The notes under the pieces: model-generated
Seen by the model: the letters and a program-made list of their open reading frames with translations, nothing else
Database searches by the model: none
What the model was told of the DNA's origin: nothing
Source: Hydractinia symbiolongicarpus
Lineage: Eukaryota; Cnidaria; Hydrozoa; Anthoathecata; Hydractiniidae
Length of the DNA stretch: 64,000 bases
Assembly (NCBI RefSeq): GCF_029227915.1
Contig: NC_079883.1
Location: forward strand, 21,700,001-21,764,000
Direction: 5' to 3'
Program-made: the position numbers and the translations under genes
Shown here: one piece after another, positions 25,139 to 37,458 of the stretch
How the letters are laid out: every line of letters begins with the position of its first letter
How positions within the stretch are numbered: position 1 is the first letter of the stretch

Positions 25139-26715
25139 TCTATATAATAATATGCTAAGTGTGTCTGTCTGTCTGTCTGTGACAGGCAAAGTGGATGTGT
25201 TCATTTTCCTTTGATCTAGCCGAAAAGGTTATGTCTTATTTGTTAAATTTTATGACGTTACAGCGCGACGTCAATAACACTACTTTAACGTCAATATCCT
25301 ATATTAAATTAATGAAGCCATTACAGTGCACCTATAACTTTGAGGCCAAATAACTTGGAAATGAGGTAGTGACGTCAATGATTTTTCACCGCATGGGTAA
25401 ATAGGGACCACCTGGGACCAATTTGGGTAAGTTTGCCAAACTTGGGTCCCCGAGTCCGTTTCGGAATATACGGGTTGATGACGTCATTGTTCTGCCCGGA
25501 TAATGAACATTGGCCTGATTAAGTACGGCAGCTTGCACCGGTTAAGAACAGGGCAGAAAATACATAATCAGGGCAACATAATCAGGACAGGCCGGCTTAT
25601 TACTCAAAAAATATTATTTGGCACTTATAAAAGGGACATATAATCAGGGCAGGCCAGTTTATATACGACAGTGTAATATTATTTCTCATTTATTATATAA
25701 CGAACATAATCGGGGCAGGCCGACTTATGTATGACCCAGTCAAATATTATTCGAGACTTATAGAACGAACGTAATCGGGGCCGACCGGCTTATGGATGGC
25801 ATTTTTCTATTATTTCTCACTTATTATAGAACGCACATAATCGGGGAAGGCCGGCTTATGTATGACAGTCAAAAATTATTCCAGACTTATAGAACAAATA
25901 TAATCGGGGCCGACCGCTTTTATATTATTCGTCATCACTTCTGACAAGCAAATAGCCCTGGTGGCAAAGTTGTTGTTGCTCTCAAATGAAACAAAATTTC
26001 ACGGCAAATACTAAATTTTGGGATTCGCAAGTTTAATAACTTTTCACCAAACTTAATTCCCGCAAAAAGAATAATTTAGGTTCCATGAAATTTAGTTACT
26101 TCAAAGTATATTATGCTGAAATGTATTTACTACAAGATTAGTTTTAAACTAAGAATTACGTCGAGACTTTTTACTTCCGCCATCTCTAGTTTTTAGGGGT
26201 GTTCTATCTTCCAGAGAATGTTTAATTCACAAAAGTTCGAAGAAAATGCCAATCACAGCCTGCCTGACCAGCCATTATATCAGCGTTCATAATCCGGTCA
26301 CCACTACATAACCAGTGCAAAAAAAACATAATCGGATCATGTGTACATAATCCAGCTGTCCTGGTTGTAAACAGGCCGTTTTCGCAATCTGGGCAGAACA
26401 ACATCACAAAACCTACAAACCCCAATATCTCTAGCTACAACCGTTTGTCAAAAGTTCATGTTCCTATACATTTTCTTGATTAGTTTTTCAAGATCTATAC
26501 GATGAATTCAACGGGTATAGCTACAAATTTATAAAAAAAATATTTAGGTCTTGATGGGGCCATTACGTCAGCAAAATTTTTAAACCCGTCCTTATATCTC
26601 ATTAACCGCTCATATTAAAAGCACATGATCATATACATTTTCTTGATCAGCGCTTCAATCTCTACACAATTTTTATCCTGGCTCAGTGGATTTTTCCACG
26701 GGCTTTATCGACTAG
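25139..26715 (+). mobile_element. Non-autonomous Helitron-type element (1.58 kb)
   Basis: Begins TCTATATAATAATATGC with a TCTG run immediately inside (about 25161-25180) and ends TATCGACTAG, flanked by A and T. A 3' hairpin (GTGGA, TTT loop, TCCAC at about 26685-26699) lies about 16 bases before the CTAG end. TC start, hairpin, CTRR end and A|T target are the four structural hallmarks of Helitrons. There is no Rep/helicase ORF, so it is non-autonomous. The interior contains a minisatellite of about 65-bp units (25579-25930) and several GACGTCA-type words. Confidence 0.8.
25579..25935 (+). repeat. ~65-bp minisatellite inside the Helitron
   Basis: At least five full units plus a partial one begin with TAATC(A/G)GGGC near 25579, 25640, 25706, 25771, 25837 and 25899, giving spacings of 61-66 bp. 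Each unit has a GC-rich head (GGCCGGCTTAT-like) and an AT-rich tail (TTATAGAACGAAC-like). Alternate units resemble each other more than neighbours do, hinting at a dimeric repeat. Confidence 0.85.
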
Positions 26716-27163
26716 TATATATTATAACTTGACACTTTATTTACAATTTTATCCGCCATTATGATTCGCGACATGTCATATTTGGCATATTTAACGGAAT
26801 GGCTGTCTTGGGTTTGTGTTGTGCGCGTAGCCTGAACTCGACGCCTGACCCTTTTCATTAAGTTGCATTCGATTTGGCCTACATCTATAGTGCGACCTTA
26901 GGTTGTTGAACAATGCTTCCTAGAGAATGTTAGGATTATTTTTAGTTTAATTTTGCTTCATAATAAATTTTTATTAAATGTTCCGCAGGCTACCTTGTAC
27001 CCAGGGCTTTTTAGGTTTTTGTTGACTTACGCAATTACATTTTTTTAAGAAACTTAATAACATAGTTAGTACTACATTGACCAAGACATAAAAAACGAGC
27101 AGAAGAACTAGAACAAATTAAAAACTTTGCCAGAAAAAATATTTCCTAAAATAAACTCAGAGC

Positions 27164-27212
27164 CACTCTCGTCCCCAGGGTTTTTTGTCTTGGGAACGAG
27201 GGTGGACTCCAG
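27164..27212. repeat. CTCGTCCCCAGGG fold-back repeat, copy 1
   Basis: Arms CTCTCGTCCCCAGGG and CTTGGGAACGAGGGTGG form a hairpin around a T-rich loop. It belongs to the same family as the copies at 28433-28488, 38288-38376 and 43278-43384. Confidence 0.6.
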
Positions 27213-28432
27213 AGATTTAAAAAAAATATAACGAAGTAAAATATTTTCGCGTGGAAAATCTTTTTTAATTTGTCAAACCTATGAGGATAGAAAATCCTAG
27301 CCAGATCTAAATAAGTTTTTAAGATGAGGAAGTGAGTTTAGATTCTTTTAGCATCAATTTTGTACCAAGTAGTTAACGTGAACACTTTGTCATTTATACA
27401 GGATAAAAAACGTCAGTTTCTAAATACATATTTACAAAATATTTTATATAAAGAAACTGTTATCAGTGTTTGTCCTGTTATAAGCTTAAAAATAAAACAT
27501 AAACAGCATAAAGGTAGAAAAGACTAAAAATGGTAAATTAAAGGGTAAAATAAGTAAGAATACTGAAAAAACATTACGAATAAGATATGGAAAAAGACAG
27601 TGAATTGTGGAAATTAACTCCAGATACACTGGGGAAAAATTAAGTTCTTGACAAACATAAGATAAAAGATAAAAGTCTGTTCAGCATACATAAAAATCGA
27701 AATAAAATAGTGTTAAAATAAGACTAGAATAATTATTGTAGAAGCGATTTTCGTTAAATAATTTAGCACCACCAATCTCTACCATATTCATAGGACCAAG
27801 TCTTGATGTCCCACAATGTTTAGCATAATTTTTTGTCCAGCACAAATTTTGCTTGCAACAGAGCATTTTTCATCCAAATATTGGACAAAAGTGTTTTGAC
27901 AATGTAATGTAAGTTGAAGGTAAAAAAAAGAATATACGAAGGATTTTATATCTCACATTCTTCTCTTATATAAAATAACAACCTATTGACTCACTACAAC
28001 TGCAGGGTGTAATGCAAAAGCCTATATGCGTGGCGGAATGGACAAGTCAACGCTGCATGGATTATACATAAAATCCTCCTCATGCTTTTCTTAAAATTAC
28101 TTAAATACAGCTTAATACGCCAGGATGTGTTTGTTATACTTTAACAGAGAAAAACATTAGTTCCACAAAAACTCAGTTTTAGATAACTATTTTCTATATG
28201 TAATTTTGCAGGGTAAATTTAGGGTAAATCCTTGCCTGTACGTTACATGACAAACGTCGCACAGTTATACACGTTACATTTTATGCATATCTTATCTAAG
28301 AGTATGCCACAAAAATCTTACAAGTCATAAAATATTGGTACCAGTAAATATGTAGTCGACGTATGATGATTTGAAAAAAGCCACTGAGGTTAGTAATGTT
28401 AGGGTACCGTGATATCATAATTTTGTCTAATT

Positions 28433-28488
28433 CAACCTCGTACCCAAGGCTTTTTTACGCCTATGCTATGCTAAAAAAAGCCTTGGTG
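28433..28488. repeat. CTCGTACCCAAGGC fold-back repeat, copy 2
   Basis: Arms CCAAGGCTTTTTT and AAAAAAAGCCTTGG surround a 16-base loop. The outer left arm reads CAACCTCGTACCC, linking it to the same fold-back family. Confidence 0.6.
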
Positions 28489-31400
28489 ATTATTAATTGC
28501 TCTTTTTCTACATCGTATGTTTAATATCACAAACTAAATGTTCAGGCTTTTAAGTAAATTTAATGTCGTGTTATTTAAACCTACAGAACGGCCCTATTTT
28601 GGAGCCCTAGAGACGAGTTTGAAAATTTTTATAATAAATAATTTGTCATCTCACATGTCCTAATGTCACGAACTGTCCCAAGTTAATTAGAAAGTAAAAA
28701 ATTTCATTACACATTGTTCGGTTTATATATATATATAGCTATTTTAACAGTAAAGCAGTCAGAATTCATAACGAGGTTGACAAAGAACGTAATTTAAGTA
28801 AGTAGCTTTTTTGATTGTGTCAAAAGAACGCGCTGATTTGCAACGTATCCTGGACACAAACTCTTTATAGTAAACTAACTAAATTCTTATAAGAATGTTT
28901 AAAATGATCCTGGTACTGAAACTCTCTTAGATTTTGTAATTTCAGTATCCAGATATTCTTGAGACTTCCTTAACTAAAAATGCTGATATAAGCGTAAAAA
29001 AGTTTGGGTAGAAGGGTTGGGTGGGTATTATTAGACCGTTATCACCGGATGTCTAACTTGTGTAGTCTATTGAGGCGCTATGAAGTTGGCGTTAAAAAGC
29101 GAATTTCTTGCTTGCTGACGATTCATAATCTACACATTTTCTTCCGGTGTTTAAATAGCTAGCTTAAGTAGCTACGCAGATGTTCAAAACAATAAATTTA
29201 TTGTTAATGTTGATATTCTTTTGCAGATAAAATAAAAAGCTCCTGCTACCTCTAAAATATTGTGTTCTTAGAAAGCGATTTGAAAGAAAGAAATTTGTAT
29301 TTAGTGTGATATCGGTAAAAAGCTGTTAAGAAAAGCTTATTTCCGTGAAAAATTTTTGCTGTTTAAAATTTCATTCTTAGGAACGTGATGTTATGCGTTT
29401 AACAATACTAAACAAACTTTAGTCGTAAGGTTTTAACCAAAAGATAAGATAAGAAAATCAAAAATTCTGTATTTGTGAGAACTTATTCCTATGAGTTATG
29501 TTGTTCCAAATTGTACAGTTTTCTCCCTCTACATCGTGTTATGTTTGTACACTTGCACTTTTGTTTTAGCGAGTCTCAGGAGTCTTTCCCACCTTGGTTT
29601 TTCCTTGAGTATTAGTATACATGTGATTGGCTGTTTTTTAAGTGTGCGCACCGCGTACAGATCGAAGGGCCACAAGAGTTGAACGTGACATCAACAAGTT
29701 CATCTCCACAAACAGTTACCCCGGCTATTTGTAAGTTATGTTGTCACAATTTAACCTTGCCAAAGTTCACTGTTCATAGGTTATAAGGTTAGATCATAGC
29801 CATAAGAAAAAAAGATATGAATATGGTTAGATCGAACCGTCTGAAACATCTAATCATTGAACTTCAGAATGATAATTTTTCTTAAATTTTGGGTTCTTTG
29901 TGGGCCCTGGAAGTAGATTATTCCCTAGAGCAGACGTGTTAGGGAGGGGGAGTGATGGAGGTGGCTTAACAACTATGTTGCTAGACCTCTCTTGCAACAA
30001 GGTCTTATGGTTAAGATATTTAGCGATTTCAATGTACAACATAATTAGTTTTCTTCTTTTTCTGTTCCCACGCCATTATGTTGTTAGTCGGATCGTTTTT
30101 CGTATATCACCAACGACGGTAAAATGTTGGGAATTAATAACGAGCTGTAAAATGCACGTAATCTTGCCTTTCCTTCACGCAGCGCACTCCCAAACATCTA
30201 CACTGCAGAATGAAAAACCATGTCGAATATGGTGGCAAGGAAGTGATTGAGGTGGAAAAACAGAACTTTTGTAATTTTTTGTATTTGCCACAGATACTTG
30301 CGAAACGGATCCTTTTTTTGCTTAATACTACATATTTAAACATATTGAGATTATTCTGGAGTGGGAGTTATGCATAAAACTCACTTAGATACCATGGCAA
30401 CAAATATTAGTAAGCTTTATAAATCTTGATTGGCTATTTATTTCTCCCACGACAGCACTTTTAAACATAAGTTGCTATCTTGTCGTACATAAAATATTTA
30501 TAATATTACAGGGTCTTGTATTCATATTTTTTTAAAAAAACTTAATGCTGACTCTTGGAATATGTGAAAAAAACTCATCTTACTTGCAACGTCATTGATG
30601 AACACCTTCACAATTTCTCTGAAAATAAAAGAGTTTGGTAAAGTTTTTGTTTATTTTTCTGCTTTGTTTTATCTATTTTATATGTTCATGTGCTTGGGAA
30701 AATCTTAGTTCAATCGCAGGGTATTTTGTGATAAGATTTGAAGTAGGCTTTTTTTCTGAACCTTTGTTTTTTATAGTGTATGAAATTTTATGATTATTTG
30801 GGGGCTTATGGGGTGATTGCAGGAAGCCGTGTTAACACAATAGTACTTTTAAGCGCGTTTGGAAAAAAGGCCCCATTGACATATATTTGGTATTTTTTAA
30901 AGGAATTCCTGCTATGATCACTTTTATTAAACCACTTGGATCTTAACTTCCAAACGGTAGAGGGTTAGAATAATTGTGCAAAAAGTTTAAGGTTTTTAAT
31001 CAAATCCATTTTTTCCTTCACACGTCTTTTTTTGTGTTTCTAAACTTAAAGCTGAGTTTTTTAGCACTTTCAACTGCTAAACACAGAACCTATCGACTCT
31101 ACATAAATTAAAAAGTATATGAAAGTGTTTAAAAGTTGAAAGTTTTAAACAATAATATATTCCTATCATAACAAAACCTCGCTGACCATAACTCGTGAAA
31201 GTAAGCATGTCTGAAGCATTGTGAAAAGCGTAATGTTAAACATCGACTTGTACCAAATGACTTTTTAATTCGATAAAGAGTAATACCACACCTTCACACG
31301 TGCACTTTTTTGTTTCATTGCTGCTTCAGTGCCTGACTATGAAGTTGTGATGTTTCTATTATTTCTGCAACAGAGTAAGCTGGCGTGTTTGTTAACAGTC

Positions 31401-32128
31401 TATGCATATAGCTAACATATTTTGTACACTTGACTCACGTAATATCTGTCAGTTTTACGTTTTTCTCTTGGTAATTATATCTCACGCACATACGTCTTTC
31501 TGCAAGCAACATCGTTTTTGATTCTCTACTTTATTCTGATGTGCTGTTTAAATTTGATTATAGCCAAAAGCGAATTATATGAAATTTTTAAATGTGGGAA
31601 ATACTTTGTTCATCTCAGTAAATTAATAAGTGAGGGAGGGGATTGAACTAAACGCTGTTTTTTTTAATAAAATAGGGTTCCACCGCCCATTATGGATATA
31701 CTATATTTCCAAATTTGAAAAATAGTTAAAACGATGGAACATACATAAACTTTGGAATAAAAAAAAGTCTTGCAAAGGATTAAAACGTGTAAACTTGCTT
31801 GTAGCTACTTCGATAAAAAGTTATTAATATTAAATTTTCTTTCTAAAATACCCAAATATGTGTAAGAGCCTGATTATATGAGGCGAGTTGGCTCGGTTTT
31901 CCCCATCTCTTTTGACAACTTGCTTCACTCATTGATTTTTAATAAAATCTCAAAATCTCCACTATTCCTAAGCTTTCCCACCCCACTTTGAAAATTGTGG
32001 CGCCACCCCTGATGATGTTATTATAAAAAAGTATATCGTGCTTACGCAAAAAAATTGTTGTAAAATGTAAAAAACTGATTACAAAAATTACAAAAGGATA
32101 TTCCCTTTGTGATCTTTGTGATCATTTT

Positions 32129-32857
32129 TTAAAGTTTGGTTTCCATCTGGCGTTAAATAAGTATTTAGAGCGCAAGGAGGCTTCCATTATTAGTAAAATT
32201 AAAGGTGAAAGTCCACTTCGATTGCAAAGGACGATGTATTTGGCGCTGTGCGGTCGTGCCTCCAAGCGACACAATGTCCACTGAAAACAAAAATGCGCGC
32301 ACAAATACATAATTGCGGGCATTCAAGCAAATTCATGGACAAAATTATGAAATTACGTAAATATACACTGTAATGCTCACAGCGTTCTGAAAATAGCTCT
32401 TCCATATTGCGTAATATCTCGCACTTTGATCCGTGCACCTTGAACCGACGTGCTAAAAGATGGAAGTGGACTTTCAGCTTAACGCTGATTAATTCTTTTT
32501 TAATTCTTTTCGTTGATGAAATACGTCTAAAATATCGACGGGGAAAACGGTCAAGATTTTAGGTTCGTGATTTTTTTGTAAAACGGAACGAATTAATGTA
32601 TTATCTTTTGAAGATAAACATTTTTTGTCCGCCGTTTGGAAGAAAAATGCTTGTAGAAATGGTTTTTGCACACGTAATATGCTGAAATTTTTTTATACAT
32701 AAGTGTGTTCGCGCTAAACTGTCGTTAAATTTCAAAAGACTGATTTTTAGCCTGCGCGCTAATTCGAGTTAAAACTGGTTCGCTAATTATCTATCGACGT
32801 TTCCATTAGATGTTAAAAATTAACGCTAAATTAACGCCAGAGGGAAACCCAGCTTAA
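32129..32857. mobile_element. Outer TTAA-flanked MITE, interrupted by a second MITE
   Basis: Imperfect terminal inverted repeats of about 24 bp lie at about 32133-32156 (ending TCTGGCGTTAA) and 32831-32853 (starting TTAACGCCAGA). Four mismatches were seen over 26 aligned bases. Each is bordered outside by TTAA (32129-32132 and 32854-32857), the target duplication typical of piggyBac-type elements. No transposase remnant is visible. A separate element occupies 32203-32478. Confidence 0.65.
32199..32482. mobile_element. Inner TTAA-flanked MITE nested in the outer one
   Basis: Terminal inverted repeats GTGAAAGTCCACTTC (from about 32205) and GAAGTGGACTTTCA (to about 32476) are near perfect over about 18 bases. 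They are bordered by TTAA at 32199-32202 and 32479-32482. The element is 276 bp with no coding content. Its TIR sequence differs from that of the surrounding MITE, so this is an insertion of a different family, not a duplication. Confidence 0.75.
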
Positions 32858-33412
32858 AAAGTAACTTGATAAAAACAGATTTCTATTAATTTATAATCTT
32901 AGTGTAAACAGAGCCTTGCGACATGTATTATTTATTGAGTAATATAAATGAATATTTGTGTACGTTCTCATTTGCTTGGCAACTCACATAGAAACAAGAG
33001 AAAAATATATTATAACGTAAAACTTTATTAAAACAATAATATGCTAGACTAGTGAATTTTCGAAAGCCTGGCGTAGAACAATATAACGAAATCAACCAAT
33101 CAAAAGAGCTTCAAACATACTCAAATTCTATTTGAGGCATGAAAAAATCTACTTGTCGAGTGTAGCTCGCTTTTTATTTTTAGGCGAAGAAAAAAAAAAC
33201 GTGCGTGAAAAGAGTTGAGTTTTGATAAAACATTTATAAACAAGGAATTACACTCCGAGAGAGGTGGTGACTTTTTCTTTAGATTGTCCTCTGTTTTTAT
33301 TAATATTTTTTGTTCCTTTTATTTCGTTTAGACATGAAAACAAGCAGAAGCGCTAGTCTTTCTGATGAGTGGGAAAAAAATAATATCTGAGAAAAATAAC
33401 AAGCTTTTGAAA

Positions 33413-36400
33413 ATGGATCAACTTTGTGTCGCTTGTAATAAACTTGTAAGTACTGTAAAAAAGATTGCTTGAGCAGATAATTTATTTCAAACATAGCAAG
33501 TCTGCGTTCTGAGAGTTCTAGCCACAATCTGTTGCAAGCAAGATATCACAAAAGCCTGGGATGTAAAAAAACTTGTCTTTTCAAACCCTTCTTTATGCTA
33601 AAGTCTGCGGTAAACCTGCAACCTCATTTTTCCCTTTATTTATTGAGATTTATTGCTAACTTTATTTAGGCATGTCTATTATCTCGCATAGGTAGTAAAT
33701 GCGGAATTTTTTCAAAATAAAAACAAACTAAAAATAATTAAGTCGTTAAACAACAATGCCTGGAAAAATGACAACAGCTGGAAGAAAGTTGGCACGTGAG
33801 CGATTATAGAATATAAATACATACAAGGTTAAAAAACCCCTTTGATATATACTAAACATCATTTTAATTTGCACGTTGTTTATCTACATTTAGCATCCTC
33901 GACAAAGTACATCTTGCACATGTGGTCATGTGTTAAAAGATAGCATTACTGTTTTTAACGCAGGTAAATAAACAATCTATTTATTTTAACATTGTTTGCA
34001 AATGACTCACAGCAATTTTTTTCGTCTTTCAAAGCGTTAAAAAACAGAAACTTCCGGGGGTCGTAGCCAAACTGAAACCGCAAAAAGTTCCGGGGGTCGT
34101 AGGCAACTTAAAACCGAAAAAAAGTCCTAAGGAATTAAAACACTTTTTGATCATTCTCGAAGTGTTACATTTTTTTCTCCTTTGATTCCCACCGTCAACC
34201 TTACCTCTTCCCTAAACAAAAATATTGAACGCGACCATGATTCGCGACCCAGTCTTTTTGAAGGAACCAAAAAGGGTCTGGTGTAAGTTTCTTAGTTGGT
34301 TATAATTTCAACATTACCAGTCGGTCAACTGTACTGTTAGCAACTTTTAAGAGGATCTAGTTTCGCGAATTTTAGGCTAATTCGCGAAACTCGCTAAATT
34401 TTCTTCCCGCGAAAATTTCTTGTGGCGAATACGAAAAAATGATTTCATTTTTATTTTTAGACTTGGCATATCGAACTCGAAAATCTGTGTCTCTTTCAAG
34501 TTGCTCCAGCTCTGAAAGTTCCTCACCATCATCAAAACAGGAAAAGGTTTTGTAGCTGCTGTGTTTGATTTTTGTCAAAAGTAATTTTCCCGCACAAATA
34601 ATCTTTGAGTCTGCAAATCTTTGTTTTGTAAGTTTATACTCAAAACTTAAAAAAGTAGATTTTTAACAACTTTCTTCTTAAGACTCCTCAAATTTCCTCT
34701 CCTCGTTTTTGTTTTCAAATTACATAGAATTAAAAATGCTACATTGTCAGAGAAATAATTTGTTCTTCACTTGTGGCAACCCTGTGACATTTAATTCCTG
34801 GTAATTCGCATCTCCACGAGATAATAGACTGTATTCTTCCATTTTTTTTTCTGCTGAACATACAGATCTGTTCCAAAATGAAAACTTAAACACTGCTTTT
34901 ATATAAAAAACACGATTTTAAGAAACATAAATTTGAGGTTATGGATAGTTTCCATTGCTAACTTGCAAAATGTTTACTTTTTCTGTGTTATGTTTTTAGA
35001 AAATTTGAATTTGCGCTAAAATTAATATGTGCGAAATAGATTTTTTTTCACTGCGCCAAAATTAGTATAAATAAGGTAAGAAACATGCTGAACACAAAAA
35101 TTATACCTTGGGAGTACTAATTTTCGCGGGTACATTTTTTTGCGAATTTCGCGTTTTTTTACCATTTTCGCAAAATTAAATGCCCACGAAATATTTCAAA
35201 TTATTGTTAAATTCGCGAAAATTAATACCCGCGAATTTCTTTTTTAATTGAAATTTGCGAAAATTAATACCCGCGAAAAAAGCTAAAGTTATCAGGTAGA
35301 GATGATAAACAAGACAACCTTAAAAAAAACCGCGCATATATTCCCAAAACCTAATTGACTACAACTTTATCACATCGTTTGTTTTTCTTCCCAAACATGT
35401 TTCGAGTGTCTCTTGACCGAACTTCCGCCTTCTTTTTATTTTTTGAGCTTGACGAAGCCACACACGGCGTACATTTATTTGCTGATTCCCACGAAATCGT
35501 TCTCATGGATGACGGATAAGAACGTCCCCATCATGGCGTATGATTAGTAAGAAAGTGGCAATTTTGTTAGAACATGTCTTTTAATTGCTTCAATTTCCCA
35601 TTTCGGAAGATTTCTCGCGGAATGCAAAGTTAATAAATTACATTTTTGTTATTTAAAGTCTACTTCCGCGAAAATTAATACTCGCGAAAAATCAAAATTT
35701 CTTCGATTCGCAAAAATTAATACCCGTGAAGTACAACTTTTTTTTTGACTTGCGAAAATAAATACCCGTGAAAATTAGTACTATAAATTTAGTAATGCAC
35801 CGACTCACACACTTCCCACAAATGTGCGCCACAAAAAAGCATCTTTCTACCTTCCAACAACAAAATCTGCGACAAAAATGCAACTACAGTGGAATCTCTT
35901 AAAAGCGGAAACCATCGATGCAAGAAAATCCTTCTTTTATAAAGATGTCCTCTGTCAGGTTTTTCAAGCTGTGCTGTACAAGAATTGTAAATTAAGAGAC
36001 TATTTAGCTATTTGGACTTAAAGCATTCTTCATACGAGCTTGTTATGATCTCAAGTAACCAGCACAGTTCATATTTGTTGGTGCTAAAAAGCTGTCATGG
36101 ACATAAAACATAAAAAAAAAGTATTTGATAATGTAAATAAAAAAAAAGTACCACGGACTGTCTTATGAATCTGTTTTCTTTAGACGGTGTCCGCTTTAGC
36201 AGTATTCCACTGTGTAGGTTGTTGAACAGATGAAAAAGTATAGCTAGAACTCATTAACTTGTTGCACGTATAGAAAGTTTACCAATTACTACAGATAATC
36301 TTTTCGTGTTTTCAGTTTTTTTTAAACACTGCTGTGGTACCACATTTTACAATTTATACTGCATCTAGTGAAATACTTTACGTAACACAAGAAAAAACCT

Positions 36401-36841
36401 ATCGCAAACCGACAAGTATAATAAATAAATAACTTCTGCCCTACTTGGAAACTTAACATTAAAAAATTACCACTACCGCCACTAAATTTGTTTCTAATGT
36501 AGAGAAGTATCGATCATTTTGTTTTGTTTTTTCAGGAAAAATTTAACTTCACGCAATTTCCACCTTATTCAACCTCCAAGAAAACAAAAACATGTAACTA
36601 CAATAATAATGCAAATGAAAGTAACGTCAGGTCGGAAGTAAAGAAGAAAGCATCGTCTAAATTTCCACGAGTCATATACAGATGTAAAAGTTATAAAAAG
36701 GCGAAACCATCGGAAATGAACAAGCAATTTGATTTCTCCTTGTTTGATTCTCATGATCCGTGCTATCCAAAAGCTTTGACTGATATCAATGAAAAGATAG
36801 AGAGACAGAATGCTTTGTATAAAATTCTTGGCTCGTTGTGA
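33413..36841 (+). CDS. UPF0547 / C16orf87-family zinc-ribbon protein, 4 exons
   Basis: Exons 33413-33445, 33894-33963, 34461-34546 and 36536-36841 encode 164 residues in consistent phase (human C16orf87 is about 154). Exon 1 supplies the first zinc knuckle (MDQLCVACNKL, Cys5/Cys8). Exon 2 supplies the second (SCTCGHV, Cys19/Cys21), as in the family's N-terminal CxxC...CxC ribbon. A serine-rich linker (exon 3) and a basic, lysine-rich middle follow. The C-terminal helix ALTDINEKIERQNALYKILG resembles the family's ALAEINRKIINQR segment. The human gene's function is poorly known. The donor after exon 3 (AAAG|GTTTTG) is weak, but it keeps phase and no better one is nearby. A second ATG exon at 33757 was considered and rejected because it breaks frame. 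Confidence 0.75.
35121..35790. repeat. Cluster of AAAATTAATACCCGCGAA-type repeats
   Basis: At least six copies of a short palindrome-like unit (GCGAAAATTAATA followed by CCCGCGAA) occur at about 35121-35160, 35213-35240, 35257-35280, 35664-35690, 35706-35733 and 35752-35785. They lie in the last intron of the C16orf87-like gene, and related words occur at 34363-34425 and 38940-39060. Confidence 0.75.
35887..36212. mobile_element. MITE with CAGTGGAAT termini (pogo/Tc1-like)
   Basis: A 326-bp element with inverted ends CAGTGGAATCTCTTAAAAGC and GCTTTAGCAGTATTCCACTG. The left flank is TA, as expected for Tc1/mariner-pogo elements; the right flank reads TGTA and is slightly altered. It sits in the last intron of the C16orf87-like gene. 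There is no transposase. Confidence 0.7.
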
Positions 36842-37458
36842 CAGGAATGTATAAACAGCCGTCAGGCGTATAACTTAAAACATACACGCTTGTTCACGAC
36901 ATTTTATTTAGTAAAAGTATTTATAACGTTAAAAATGAAAAATGTAGATATTCCACGTCATAAACGATCCTGAAAGAATCTTCTGAGTGCAAATTAAAAA
37001 AAAATTATTTTATCACTAGTGTTTTTTTTTTATTTAATTTATTTTATGTTATATTTTTCCAGATCTTAATTGTACAGCGCGTATTGATTGGTCTCGTTTG
37101 ATAGAAATGTGATCGCGTAAAAAATTTGAACGTGGACATGAGGAGCATTCTAATCAAAAAACGATATTTTAGAAACATATTTTACGAGATATGGCTTTTT
37201 TCACGCCGTTACCATGGTGAAAAAGATACGACATCTTGACCGATTAGCCACTTATGCATATTTTTAAATTCTTTACTTTATGAAAAAAATAATAATTATA
37301 GAAATTTTTTGTTTAAAAAATATTACTCAGGTTCCACACCCATGTTTCTGTCACGAAAATGATACCATCACAAATCTGCAAAGTATTTAGGAGGTATATA
37401 TTAAAATCTTCCTTTTTAATCTTCGAAAATTCATTACGCAACACCAAAATCTTCCTTT
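36842..37458. other. Convergent 3' region between the C16orf87-like gene and SLC25A29
   Basis: 617 bp that must hold both 3' UTRs. ATTAAA at about 36993 is a possible signal for the plus-strand gene. A partial duplication of the SLC25A29 3' end lies at 37404-37447. Confidence 0.5.

Larger units (their letters stand above)
26716..33412. other. Gene-poor interval between SCYL1 and the C16orf87-like gene
   Basis: About 6.7 kb of AT-rich sequence with fold-back repeats (27164-27212, 28433-28488) and a nested MITE pair (32129-32857). A single exon-like stretch on the minus strand (30585-30619) is treated as a doubtful finding. No gene can be assembled. ORFs such as 29491-29682 and 29900-30250 have no splice or family support. 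Confidence 0.5.

Noticed and set aside
29900-30250. 116-codon ORF on the plus strand
   Set aside because: No splice context or family resemblance; mixed low-complexity composition.
33757-33800. ATG followed by MPGKMTTAGRKLA and a GTGAGC donor as first exon of the C16orf87-like gene
   Set aside because: Joining it to exon 2 gives a stop after a few codons in the resulting phase, and it lacks the CxxC needed for the zinc ribbon; the 33413 exon fits phase and motif.
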